From Butyrivibrio sp. INlla14 (GTDB lineage Bacteria; Bacillota; Clostridia; Lachnospirales; Lachnospiraceae), in assembly GCF_900102515.1 (NCBI RefSeq), contig NZ_FMVS01000019.1, positions 1 through 64,000 on the forward strand: a stretch of DNA of 64,000 nt, written 5' to 3'. The notes beneath the pieces were generated by a model. The model ran no database searches. It was given only the letters and a program-made list of their open reading frames with translations, and had not been told where the DNA came from. Positions 9,448-18,019 of the stretch are shown in pieces. Each line of letters starts with the position of its first letter. The stretch's first letter is position 1. Both the position numbers and the translations under genes were made by a program.

Positions 9448-10550
9448 TTCAAATTACCTTCACCAAATAGTTTCTTTATAATTTCGTAATGAGCAAAAGC
9501 ACATTTTTCTATAGTATACATTTTTGCAATACTTAATACTTCCTCATCATTATCTTTATTACGTTTGTTAACCCATGATAATATACTATCCGCCAATTCC
9601 TTTTCGTTATTGTTTTTTAAAATAGTGCCTACGTTTTCATTTTTTATCATTTCTATTCCAGCATTACATTTCGACGTAGTAATAACCGGAAGTCCAAAAG
9701 ACATTGCCTCATTCACAACCAATCCCCAAACGTCTTCCCTCGTAGGGAGAACAAACACATCTGAAGCACGATAATAATCTGCTAGATTATTCTTATCTTT
9801 AAAGCCGATAAAATGTATATTAGTAATGTCAAATTGTTCAATTAACCTTTTATACTCCTCAGTAATACTTCCACCTACGAGATACACACCAATATCACTT
9901 AATCTTTTAGCTGACTTAATCAAAATATCAATGCCTTTTCTTGGTATAATCTGGCCCACAAATAAAACAGAATATTTCTCACTCATTCGGTTTTTTTCTT
10001 TAAATGCTTTTCGAACTTCAAAGCTATCAGGGCTACTTAATATCTCTGATTCTTTAACAGAAGAAAACGGATAAAGATAAATATTTTCTTTTCTAGCACC
10101 ATAATGCATTAAATAAGTTGAACTACTTTCATTAGGACTAAGGTAATAAGTAGCCTTACTAATAAAAAATGTTTTGATCAAATACGCAATTCTTTTCTCT
10201 TTCTTCACAAAACCACCATCCGAGCTCAGCACGTACGGAATTTTATGAATCCAAAAATAAACTTGCGAAAGTAATTCTGATGGCGTTGAATACACTCCTA
10301 CAATTATACAATCATAACGATTTTTTTTAATAAGTGATATTATATCCCAACTTATAATAGAGTCTTTAATTCTAATTCCCTTTAAAAAGTGAGCCTTAAA
10401 ATTTTTAAAATCAGTTCTTAACCAGCTATCCTCCCTATATGACTCACTATTTTTTTCAAATACAACATCCAAATCACAATATGTTCCTAATATTTCCAGC
10501 ATTTCCACTTTATATGGAGCTGGTGCTGTAGTAATATATATAACCTTCAT
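9444..10550 (-). CDS. Glycosyltransferase family 4
   Basis: A 368-residue GT-B enzyme. It opens with VIYITTAPAPYKVEML. The C-terminal domain contains VGQIIPRKGIDILI, FIGFKDKNNLADYYR and VFVLPTREDVWGLVVNEAMS, the expected donor-binding and E-x7-E regions. It is probably a cytoplasmic-face transferase acting on the undecaprenyl-linked repeat unit. It is one of three consecutive GT4 genes, so a multi-sugar repeat unit is likely. It is AT-rich and overlaps the next gene by 4 nt. Confidence 0.87.
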   Translation of the reverse strand: MKVIYITTAPAPYKVEMLEILGTYCDLDVVFEKNSESYREDSWLRTDFKNFKAHFLKGIRIKDSIISWDIISLIKKNRYDCIIVGVYSTPSELLSQVYFWIHKIPYVLSSDGGFVKKEKRIAYLIKTFFISKATYYLSPNESSSTYLMHYGARKENIYLYPFSSVKESEILSSPDSFEVRKAFKEKNRMSEKYSVLFVGQIIPRKGIDILIKSAKRLSDIGVYLVGGSITEEYKRLIEQFDITNIHFIGFKDKNNLADYYRASDVFVLPTREDVWGLVVNEAMSFGLPVITTSKCNAGIEMIKNENVGTILKNNNEKELADSILSWVNKRNKDNDEEVLSIAKMYTIEKCAFAHYEIIKKLFGEGNLK

Positions 10551-10569
10551 CTAATCACCAAAATTGTTA

Positions 10570-11706
10570 TTAAAATAGCTCTTTATACTTCTTAATATCT
10601 TGTTCAGAATTAATCCTATCACTAATAAATTTATTACTAATTCCAATCATTTTTTCAAAATGCACTTCATCCGCATGAATCAACCTAGTAATAATTTCAA
10701 TAAAATGAATAGTATCCGACAACGAAGCCCCCAAATCTAATAAATCAATATATTCATCCCAAGGAGTAACGCCTTTACTCAAAATACATAAACAATTATT
10801 CATCATTGCCTCGACTATTACATGTCCATAATTCTCACCTAATGTAGGAAAGAAAAATGCATGGTAGTTTGAAAATACCTCTGAAACTTTATCATGGGCT
10901 ACCTCACCGCAATAACTGACACTAATATTACTAGGCATATTTTTTATAATACCTAAACATTCCTCCCAATATACTTTATCCTCCATCGGCCCGTAAATAT
11001 CAAAAACTATTTCTCCATCTGTTATTTGCTGCAATATCTCTAGAGCATACTTAATATTTTTTTTGGGAAATATACGTGATACAAAAACCAATCTTAATTT
11101 CCCAGGTTTTTTTTCAGTCATTATCTTTTTTGGCAAATACTTAGCTGGAAGATTTGGTATCATATAAGTTCTCGCATTCGGAAACAATCTTCTTATATCT
11201 CTTTCTTCTATATCACTTGTAGCATGCCAAAGTAAATTTCTATAGAGGCCTAATAACTTTACCGTAGCAATATATCCATATTTTTTTATCTTTTTATTCT
11301 CTAAGCCTCCCGTAAAATCCCCTCTAGGAGTAATTACGATTTTTGCTTGTTTATTTTTCAGCTTACCCAAACTTCTTAAAATAAGCGGCTTTATTGTGAA
11401 AATCGGAGAAAAAAAACCATTTAAGTATAAAGCATCATACTCTGTATCATTTAATATTTTCAAAAATCCACTTAAGCATTGCACATCCGGGCTCATATAA
11501 TAGACATTTGCCTGACCTACCTTATTCCACGCATTAACTGTAATTCCATCATATTGTTTATCCGATTTATAATCCCGATCCGCACATAATACTTTAAATT
11601 TATAATCACTACCAAGATTTTCTATAATATTTACGCAAGACTGAATAGGACCTCCTCCTTTATACCCAGGAAGATACTGGCCATTTAATATCAAAACAGT
11701 TTTCAC
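10570..11706 (-). CDS. Glycosyltransferase family 4
   Basis: A 378-residue GT-B protein. The N-terminus LILNGQYLPGYKGGGPIQS carries the glycine-rich loop. The C-terminal domain has VFVSRIFPKKNIKYALEIL and FFFPTLGENYGHVIVEAMM with the GEN-x-GH pattern common in bacterial GT4. Its start overlaps the stop of the upstream GT2 gene (ATGA), so both are likely translated together. Donor and acceptor are unknown. Confidence 0.86.
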   Translation of the reverse strand: MKTVLILNGQYLPGYKGGGPIQSCVNIIENLGSDYKFKVLCADRDYKSDKQYDGITVNAWNKVGQANVYYMSPDVQCLSGFLKILNDTEYDALYLNGFFSPIFTIKPLILRSLGKLKNKQAKIVITPRGDFTGGLENKKIKKYGYIATVKLLGLYRNLLWHATSDIEERDIRRLFPNARTYMIPNLPAKYLPKKIMTEKKPGKLRLVFVSRIFPKKNIKYALEILQQITDGEIVFDIYGPMEDKVYWEECLGIIKNMPSNISVSYCGEVAHDKVSEVFSNYHAFFFPTLGENYGHVIVEAMMNNCLCILSKGVTPWDEYIDLLDLGASLSDTIHFIEIITRLIHADEVHFEKMIGISNKFISDRINSEQDIKKYKELF

Positions 11707-12599
11707 GCTTTCAATGCTCCTTGTTCCTTCATTTTATTTCCATTTTTGTCACACTCGAATAACTTTGCATCCACAAGAAAACGATACCAATATGCCTGTA
11801 AAAAATGAAAAATTTTTCCCTCTGGTCCATCCAAAAAACCCAGCTTTAGATAATAACGATATATAAAGTAAAGATGTGCCCTAAAAAATTTAGGCAACCT
11901 ATAGTAACCACCATCTTTAAAGATTCTTTTCATCTTAGCCTGACTACTAGATCCACCAGCATCAACAAAAGCATCTCCAGCTAATCTCATTTGATGATCT
12001 AGTACCTCACGATTGCTATACCAATTATGTTTAGAAGTCCACCAGTCCAAATCTTTTTGATTATTATCTTTTAAATCATGTCTAAACTCAATTGTTGTTC
12101 CTTCAGAAAGAACCATATGCTCATCCATTATTTTCATTTCACACAAGGCCGTCCCAGTTCTAAATATTCTCAATAATAATTCTGGATATCTACCACCATG
12201 TTTAATCCATCGCCCCATAAAATACACTCGCCGCCTCAACACTATTCCATTTATAGGGGACTTCACAGTAGGAAGCCTTTTCTCTATTTCTTTAGCTAGA
12301 TCTTCCATTAATTCCTCATCAGCATCCATTCTCATAGACCATTCTGTGCTGATTCCAGTATGCTGTAATCCCCAATTCAACTGATTAGCATATGATATCC
12401 ATTCATTGTAATAGAAATCTAAAGAAGCTCCTATTCTACTTAATTCCAAGTTCAAATTATCACATAATTCTCTTGTGCCATCTGTAGAACCACTATCAAC
12501 TATGACAAATCTCTTAGCAATTCCCCTAAAGGATTCTACACACTTTCTAAGATTTTTTTCTTCATTCTTCGTAAGAATGACAACTGTTAAGTCAACCAT
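11703..12599 (-). CDS. Glycosyltransferase family 2 (WaaE/KdtX-like)
   Basis: About 298 residues. It starts VDLTVVILTKNEEKNLRKCV, followed by VDSGSTDGT and MRMDADEEL with the DxD motif. This resembles the WaaE/KdtX-type beta-1,4-glucosyltransferase branch of GT2. The start at 12599 is chosen because AGGAGT lies 8 nt upstream; a frame opening 10 codons earlier lacks such a site. The gene lies between an acetyltransferase and a GT4 gene. It is likely one of the early sugar-adding enzymes, but no initiating phosphoglycosyltransferase is present in the window. Confidence 0.86.
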   Translation of the reverse strand: MVDLTVVILTKNEEKNLRKCVESFRGIAKRFVIVDSGSTDGTRELCDNLNLELSRIGASLDFYYNEWISYANQLNWGLQHTGISTEWSMRMDADEELMEDLAKEIEKRLPTVKSPINGIVLRRRVYFMGRWIKHGGRYPELLLRIFRTGTALCEMKIMDEHMVLSEGTTIEFRHDLKDNNQKDLDWWTSKHNWYSNREVLDHQMRLAGDAFVDAGGSSSQAKMKRIFKDGGYYRLPKFFRAHLYFIYRYYLKLGFLDGPEGKIFHFLQAYWYRFLVDAKLFECDKNGNKMKEQGALKA

Positions 12600-12615
12600 T
12601 TTGTTTACTCCTAAA

Positions 12616-13197
12616 TCAATTAGTATCAAGTGTTCTGATTACTTTTGCTGGATTTCCCACAATTACACAATTGGGAGCAAATTCCCCAGCCACAACTGTT
12701 CCAGCGCCTACTACACAGCCATCTCCTAAAAATGTTCCTTTTAAAATAATAGAATTGCATCCAATAAAACAGTTCCTGCCAATATGAATCTCTTTGGCAG
12801 GAACCAAATCAGAATTACCACCATTTTTATCATTTAAAAGATTATTTCTCTCTTCCAATTCTATTGGATGGAAATCATTATCAAGTATCTTAACGTTTCC
12901 ACCAATTGCTGTATTATCACCTATTGTTATTCCCTTACGGGCATAAATCGTAGCTCCAGATATACCTACATTATTACCTATCCTAATGTAAGCACCTGGC
13001 CTACGAGTTACAATAATAGTTCGACTGTATAATCCTACAAGGTTAGATAGAAATGAGGACTTGATGGTGCATCCATCACCAATTGCTATTTCTGCGCCTT
13101 TCTTATTAAATATTACTGGAATACCTTTAAGCAGTAATTCCTTCCCGTATTTCACTTTCTGTAACTTGAGCAGGAGTTTGAAGTAGTTGCTGTTCAT
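12616..13197 (-). CDS. Hexapeptide-repeat (LbH) acyltransferase
   Basis: A 193-residue left-handed beta-helix protein of the maltose/galactoside acetyltransferase-like group (WbbJ/WcaF type). Repeats include RIGNNVGISGATIYARKG and IGDNTAIGGNVKILDNDFHP, where the histidine of DNDFHP is the usual catalytic base. The end VGNPAKVIRTL is the typical C-terminal cap. Its first 71 nt overlap the 3' end of the upstream glycosyltransferase gene in another frame. No downstream ATG fits, so the overlap is probably real. It likely acetylates a sugar of the polymer. Confidence 0.85.
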   Translation of the reverse strand: MNSNYFKLLLKLQKVKYGKELLLKGIPVIFNKKGAEIAIGDGCTIKSSFLSNLVGLYSRTIIVTRRPGAYIRIGNNVGISGATIYARKGITIGDNTAIGGNVKILDNDFHPIELEERNNLLNDKNGGNSDLVPAKEIHIGRNCFIGCNSIILKGTFLGDGCVVGAGTVVAGEFAPNCVIVGNPAKVIRTLDTN

Positions 13198-14482
13198 AAG
13201 TCAACATCGCTTTCTTATATTTATTGATTGATAAACTTTTAGTCAAATGTCCCATGAGATATTCATGAGCTTTCCTTCCCATTTCAACTAGTTCTGAGCT
13301 GTCAGCATTTGATATAAACCAGTCAACAATCTCCTCAATAGTATCATAATCTCCAGGTTCTGCAAGCTTACCACAACCTATTTCCTCTATGAGCATTTCT
13401 ATCTCTGCACCCTTTTCAAGAACACCAATTACTGGTTTTCCTACGCCTGCTATCCCATAAAACTTTGATGGGCAAGATACTCCCTTTATTCCCTTTGCGC
13501 TAACACACCAATGTACATCCGCCGCATTAAGAGAATATATAAGCTTATCTTTATCCTGATAGGGTATAAAGACCATATTCTTTAAAGAATGTTCTTCAGT
13601 ATACTTCTTGAGCTTACCGAGCATTGCACCTGCCCCGACGAAAGCGAACACAACCTCTCTGCCATCAGGTGTCTTAGCTCCATCAAACTTAGCCATAACC
13701 TCAATAAGTCCATCAAGGTCATAGTACAGCCCAATATTTCCGGAATACATGATAACAAACTTATCTTTCAAGCCATAGGTCTCATTAAATTCTTCTACAC
13801 CTTCACTATTAGCAGCAAGTGGATGTATTTCGTTTTCATCGACCCAGTTATTTATGATTGTATGCTTTGGTACTGCTTTATTACCAAATCTTCCAATCAA
13901 TGTCTGCTCCAAATCTCTTCCAACAGTAACTACAAGATCAGACTTGACGCAGCTTCTATTATCCAGCCACTTAGCTATATCAAGAATAAACTTGAATTTT
14001 ACATATCCAGTTGCTATTACCTGTTCCGGATTAAAATCCTGAATACAATATACAAAAAGAGGAGACTTCCCATCTGATGATTTAAGCACCTTCTTACCAT
14101 ATACGCCAAGCATTCCACCAAGAATTGGAGGCTGTGATATAGTAAAAATATAGTCCTGCTTACCAACAAGCTTTGTTGCCTTTTTAGCGCCAAAATAGTA
14201 AGCAAGAAGATTCTTAATTCGGGAAACTTTATTGGTTTTAGCGAATTCAGGAACAGCTATTCTGATTACCTTTACGCCATTTATTTTTTCTTTATAATAT
14301 TTTTCACCCTTATATTCTGGCGCTATTTTTCCACCATAGGATGGCACAGTACAAATGACTGTTACATCAAATACATCAAGCATACCTTCTGCCATGTCCT
14401 GAAGCAATTGCCCTGTAGAAGCAACATCCGGTGCATAATAATGAGCATAAATTAGTAATTTCTGTTTCTTTTGCTTCCTCAT
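13127..14482 (-). CDS. WbuB-like glycosyltransferase family 4
   Basis: A 451-residue GT-B enzyme of the WbuB/WcaI-like branch. The N-terminus is LLIYAHYYAPDVASTGQLLQ. The C-terminal domain has IMYSGNIGLYYDLDGLIEVM, VFIPYQDKDKL and the CPSKFYGIAGVGKPVIGV segment, all typical of this branch. It is the first transferase gene after a putative attenuator that follows cpsD. Base composition is less AT-rich than in the genes from 3.7 to 12.6 kb, so the boundary of the exchanged core may lie near 12.6 kb. Confidence 0.88.
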   Translation of the reverse strand: MRKQKKQKLLIYAHYYAPDVASTGQLLQDMAEGMLDVFDVTVICTVPSYGGKIAPEYKGEKYYKEKINGVKVIRIAVPEFAKTNKVSRIKNLLAYYFGAKKATKLVGKQDYIFTISQPPILGGMLGVYGKKVLKSSDGKSPLFVYCIQDFNPEQVIATGYVKFKFILDIAKWLDNRSCVKSDLVVTVGRDLEQTLIGRFGNKAVPKHTIINNWVDENEIHPLAANSEGVEEFNETYGLKDKFVIMYSGNIGLYYDLDGLIEVMAKFDGAKTPDGREVVFAFVGAGAMLGKLKKYTEEHSLKNMVFIPYQDKDKLIYSLNAADVHWCVSAKGIKGVSCPSKFYGIAGVGKPVIGVLEKGAEIEMLIEEIGCGKLAEPGDYDTIEEIVDWFISNADSSELVEMGRKAHEYLMGHLTKSLSINKYKKAMLTYEQQLLQTPAQVTESEIREGITA

Positions 14483-14566
14483 AATTATCTCCTCCCATAA
14501 TTCTGCTGTCGTTATTCCGTTTCTCTTTTTTACACCAGTTTTCCCTAAATACCCTTATTTTGAGTA

Positions 14567-14594
14567 CAAAAAACACAGCGCACAAAAATGTGCG
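14567..14594 (-). terminator. Terminator-like stem-loop after cpsD (possible attenuator)
   Basis: Read leftward, CGCACA-TTTT-TGTGCG forms a 6-bp stem followed after 5 nt by six T. It lies in the 172-bp gap between cpsD and the first glycosyltransferase gene. Full termination would silence the downstream operon, so partial termination or antitermination is likely (inference). Confidence 0.5.
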
Positions 14595-14654
14595 TAAAAA
14601 CAAACACTTTTTTATTTGCAAATTAGGATAAATTCTTAAGAATAATCACCAATA

Positions 14655-15374
14655 TCATTTTTCGCTGTGTCCATAGCCATAGCCATAACCATAGCCATAA
14701 CCGTAACCGCGCTTATAATATCCATAACTCTTATTAGACTTATCTACTTTATTGAGAACTACCCCGAGAATTCTTGCTCCTGATGCCGCAAGCTTATCTC
14801 TCACTTTCTGCACAAGTCTGTAGTCAGCATTACCTACTTCAACTACAAGGATTGATCCATCAACTATCGCTCCCATAATTGCAGCATCTCCTACAGAAGC
14901 AAGAGGAGGAGTATCAATTATTACGATGTCATACTCATCACGTAGTTCCTTAAGAGTATTTTTGAATTTATCAGATGCAATGAGTTCTGTTGGGCTGTTA
15001 CTAATAGGACCTGCAGGTATCAAATCAAAGTAAATAGCATCTTCCTTATCTTCGTTTCTATAAATAATATCTTCTAAATCACACTGGCCTGTAAGGAAGT
15101 GAGTAAGGCCAAACTTTGGCCTGCCCTCAAGAACTCTGCTGTTAAAGATTGATTTTCTAAGATCACAGTCAATATAAAGAGCTTTCTTACCAAGCTCTGC
15201 AAAGGATCTTACTGTCTCAAGAGCAATTGTGCTCTTTCCTTCATTTGGAGTGCAACTTGTAAACAGCAGTGTCTTTAAATTCTCACCACTGAAACTGATT
15301 CCTGTTCTGAGGTTTTTGATTTCCTCTGCCATAGCAAAGGGAAGTTCTTTTTTTTCAAGCTTAATTTTTAACAT
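14655..15374 (-). CDS. cpsD: CpsD/CapB-type tyrosine autokinase
   Basis: A 239-residue bacterial tyrosine kinase. Walker A is CTPNEGKST, Walker A' is IDCDLRKS and Walker B is IIDTPP. The C-terminus is a cluster of alternating Gly-Tyr residues, the autophosphorylation tail. It acts with the membrane activator CpsC encoded at the head of the operon and is dephosphorylated by CpsB, whose gene overlaps it by 14 nt. The complex controls chain length and export of surface polysaccharide. The Gly-Tyr tail is encoded by a short simple-sequence repeat (14,670-14,710), so its length could vary by slippage. Confidence 0.95.
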   Translation of the reverse strand: MLKIKLEKKELPFAMAEEIKNLRTGISFSGENLKTLLFTSCTPNEGKSTIALETVRSFAELGKKALYIDCDLRKSIFNSRVLEGRPKFGLTHFLTGQCDLEDIIYRNEDKEDAIYFDLIPAGPISNSPTELIASDKFKNTLKELRDEYDIVIIDTPPLASVGDAAIMGAIVDGSILVVEVGNADYRLVQKVRDKLAASGARILGVVLNKVDKSNKSYGYYKRGYGYGYGYGYGYGHSEK

Positions 15375-16203
15375 CTACAAATAACTCCTTACAATTGCCT
15401 ACTTCATCACCATAGATTAGTGATACTGCCCTCTCTCTCATAAGATCATCAGCCGTGCTGATACCGTATTTCTTTTTTAAGAGTAAGTAACATTTCCTTA
15501 CTTCAGGCAGACGGTCTCTCAGATTATGACAGTCTGATGAAACAATATCTGCCAGTTTATGTTTGACAAGTCCCTGAGCTGTCTGGCTCTCTTTGGAATC
15601 TGTCTTGGATAAAAGTGACTCGCAATTTACCTGAACTAAAGCTCCATGTTCTTTCATCCTGTAAACAATCGTAGGTCTATCCTGCACAGCAGGACAACGC
15701 TCAGCATGTGCTACTATAGGCGTTAGTCCTGCCTGCGAAGCTTTCTTGATAAATATTTCAAATTCACTATCCTGCATTCTGATAGAGGAAAACTCTAGTA
15801 AAATGCATTTATGTTTACCAAAAGGTCTAATTTCTTCCTTGGGGACAAGCTTTTCCCCATCAAAGATCACTTCATCACTGTCATTAGCATATCCATCTAG
15901 CAACATTTCAAATCTCTCATCGCAGTAATACTCACGACTAATAAAGAGTTCCATGTCATTCATATCTGTTTCAGAAAGCCAATTTTTTAACTTCTCAAAG
16001 TGCTTCTCTGCTTTACTGACAGGAGTATCAAACATTCCGTATCTAAGATGAACTGTCATTGCCAGCGTCCGAACTCCTTGAGAATACTCATCTTTGATAA
16101 GTTCATGTGCTTCCTCATAATCCTCAGCTCCATCATCTACAAATGGAACTATGTGACAGTGAATATCTGCAAGACCTATAACAGGCCTCCCAAAATCAAT
16201 CAT
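15361..16203 (-). CDS. cpsB: CpsB/CapC-type PHP-fold tyrosine-protein phosphatase
   Basis: A 280-residue PHP-family phosphatase. The first metal motif is DIHCHIVPFVDDGA near residues 13-26. Later metal ligands are in VAHAERCPAVQ and SSDCHNLRDR. The family removes phosphate from the tyrosine tail of CpsD and so cycles the export complex. It overlaps cpsD downstream by 14 nt and the sortase-substrate gene upstream by 8 nt, indicating tight co-translation. Confidence 0.94.
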   Translation of the reverse strand: MIDFGRPVIGLADIHCHIVPFVDDGAEDYEEAHELIKDEYSQGVRTLAMTVHLRYGMFDTPVSKAEKHFEKLKNWLSETDMNDMELFISREYYCDERFEMLLDGYANDSDEVIFDGEKLVPKEEIRPFGKHKCILLEFSSIRMQDSEFEIFIKKASQAGLTPIVAHAERCPAVQDRPTIVYRMKEHGALVQVNCESLLSKTDSKESQTAQGLVKHKLADIVSSDCHNLRDRLPEVRKCYLLLKKKYGISTADDLMRERAVSLIYGDEVGNCKELFVDVKN

Positions 16204-16933
16204 TGAAGTATTTCTTCTGAAGTGCTACTGCTGAAGCCGAAATAATACCTGCCCCTGCAATGATCAGAAGCCAGAAGTTATCACCTGTTCTAGGAGACTT
16301 TTTTCTAGTTGCACCAAGTACTGCGCCCTTTAAAGTGCTCTTATCAACAACGATAGCTACAGGAGAAAGGCTTGTAAACATACCAATAACCTTGCCATCA
16401 ACTACTGTTGTAGGAACAATTTCCCATCCATTTGCGCCATAATGAAGAACCCACGCTCTTGTGTTCTCAGTAACTCCAGGAACGCTAAATGATACATATA
16501 AAGGATTTTCTGCAGAAACTTCTACTCCTGCATCAACCTTAAGCTCCATAGCATCTACTACAGAAATATCAGCAGCCTTAACTTCAGTAGTAGAAACATT
16601 TGAACCAGCTGTATTACTAGCCTGTCCTGCTGCAGTACCAGCTTCAGCCACTGCTTTTACATAATCATTTACAAGAGCTGCTACAATTTCTACGTTATTA
16701 ACTGCACTTGCAGCCTCCTGATTAACAATTGTTGAAGCTGTTACACCAGTACTTGCTTCTGCACCTCTTCGCGCACCAAGGACCTGTCCATCACCAGCAC
16801 CATCTGCTGTACGTGAAACTCCTGTGATTTCAACAGTTGTTGTTCTACTAACTGCCTGTGCGTCTACTGTAAAGAGCACATTGGCCATCATTACTACTGC
16901 AAGTGCAGCGCTTACTAAAACATTTTTCCTCAT
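16196..16933 (-). CDS. Secreted, sortase-anchored surface protein with SPRTG signal
   Basis: A 245-residue protein. Residues 1-27 form a signal peptide (basic start, hydrophobic stretch, AQA end). The middle is Ala/Val/Thr-rich without a recognised domain. The C-terminus is a sorting signal: SPRTG, a hydrophobic stretch of about 19 residues, then QKK. Clostridial class B sortases, for example C. difficile SrtB, are known to use (S/P)PXTG motifs, and a class B sortase gene lies two genes upstream. The protein is therefore probably wall-anchored and co-expressed with the polysaccharide (inference). AGGGAGAGG precedes the start. I do not recognise a homologue of known function. Confidence 0.82.
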   Translation of the reverse strand: MRKNVLVSAALAVVMMANVLFTVDAQAVSRTTTVEITGVSRTADGAGDGQVLGARRGAEASTGVTASTIVNQEAASAVNNVEIVAALVNDYVKAVAEAGTAAGQASNTAGSNVSTTEVKAADISVVDAMELKVDAGVEVSAENPLYVSFSVPGVTENTRAWVLHYGANGWEIVPTTVVDGKVIGMFTSLSPVAIVVDKSTLKGAVLGATRKKSPRTGDNFWLLIIAGAGIISASAVALQKKYFND

Positions 16934-16999
16934 AACTTCTTCCTCTCCCTGTAAGTTAAATCTTGTTGTCTTTATATTTGATTGAAAGTTAAGCTGTGC

Positions 17000-18013
17000 T
17001 TAGGATCTGATATAGAAAAGATCTAGAATAAGCTGGGTTAACTTATCATCATCAAGGTAAAATTCATCGTGGATACCTGTCTCCACGTTTTCTCCAGGAA
17101 GTTTTAGCACCTCTCCTGAATACTCATAGTGAGTCAGATGATCAACACTGTCTGCATCGATATCCTCGTAGAGGTAATCTCCTGCTGCATCTTCCATGGT
17201 TTCTACTATAGAGCTACCCTGACTCTGTATAGTTTGAAACATCGCCAGCATAAACTGAGTCTGTCTGGTCATTCTGGAAATATTACTACCTCTGACTGTA
17301 ACGTCTCTGTTATGAACGAAGGCCTTAGCTGCTGTACCATCAAGATGGATTGTTGCACCCTCTACATAAGAAGGGTTTAAATCTGTCTCATCTGACATGA
17401 GGTTCAACGTTACACCTCCGATAGAATCAACGATTGGCTCGATTCCATCCATGGTCAGTGAAATCACACTTCCTATTCTCTTTCTCCCCAGGAGATCAGA
17501 AACCTTCTCCCTGGTGAGGCTACTGGCCTTCTGTGGTGTGTTGCCATAGGCGTACTGCATTGTGAGCTGCTCAGTTCCCTTAGCTAGATAATTACCATCG
17601 TTATCGTAAATATCTACATCAACCATGGTGTCCCTGTTAATCTCAAGAGGTGTGATGAGTTTCTTGTCATTATCTATTACAAACAAGATGATGGTGTCAC
17701 TTCTACCACCTTCTGTAATACCTATGCCCTCTCTCTCCTGATCACTACTATCAATTCCCAGGAAGAGAACAGTATCAATATGTGAGTTTGGTTCATACCT
17801 CACACCTTCGTAGGTAATGCTTCCATCAAAGCCGTCCTTAGTATAGGGCCTGCTAGCTCCGGCCACAGTTGCTTCTTCTGCAGAATCGCTATTCAATCTC
17901 TTTACACCGTCGGCCTTTAAATTATTGGAGTAGGCCTCTGCAGCCATTACTCCAAAGATAGCTAATACCACCAGTGACGCCGCAACTATTATCTTGGGTT
18001 TGTTGTTGTTCAT
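17000..18013 (-). CDS. LytR-CpsA-Psr (LCP) family cell-wall glycopolymer ligase
   Basis: A 337-residue protein with one N-terminal membrane anchor (about residues 8-25) and an extracellular LCP domain. Motifs include VLFLGIDSSD, GGRSDTIILFVID, LEINRDTMVDV and the arginine-containing HNRDVTVRGSN segment. LCP enzymes move undecaprenyl-linked polymers to peptidoglycan. Its place between the sortase and the sortase-substrate gene suggests that the polysaccharide is wall-linked. It starts 6 nt after the sortase stop. Confidence 0.92.
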   Translation of the reverse strand: MNNNKPKIIVAASLVVLAIFGVMAAEAYSNNLKADGVKRLNSDSAEEATVAGASRPYTKDGFDGSITYEGVRYEPNSHIDTVLFLGIDSSDQEREGIGITEGGRSDTIILFVIDNDKKLITPLEINRDTMVDVDIYDNDGNYLAKGTEQLTMQYAYGNTPQKASSLTREKVSDLLGRKRIGSVISLTMDGIEPIVDSIGGVTLNLMSDETDLNPSYVEGATIHLDGTAAKAFVHNRDVTVRGSNISRMTRQTQFMLAMFQTIQSQGSSIVETMEDAAGDYLYEDIDADSVDHLTHYEYSGEVLKLPGENVETGIHDEFYLDDDKLTQLILDLFYIRS

Positions 18014-18019
18014 CTGCTC

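Noticed and set aside
14660..14715. Independent DNA microsatellite
   Set aside because: It is explained by the Gly-Tyr tail codons of cpsD.
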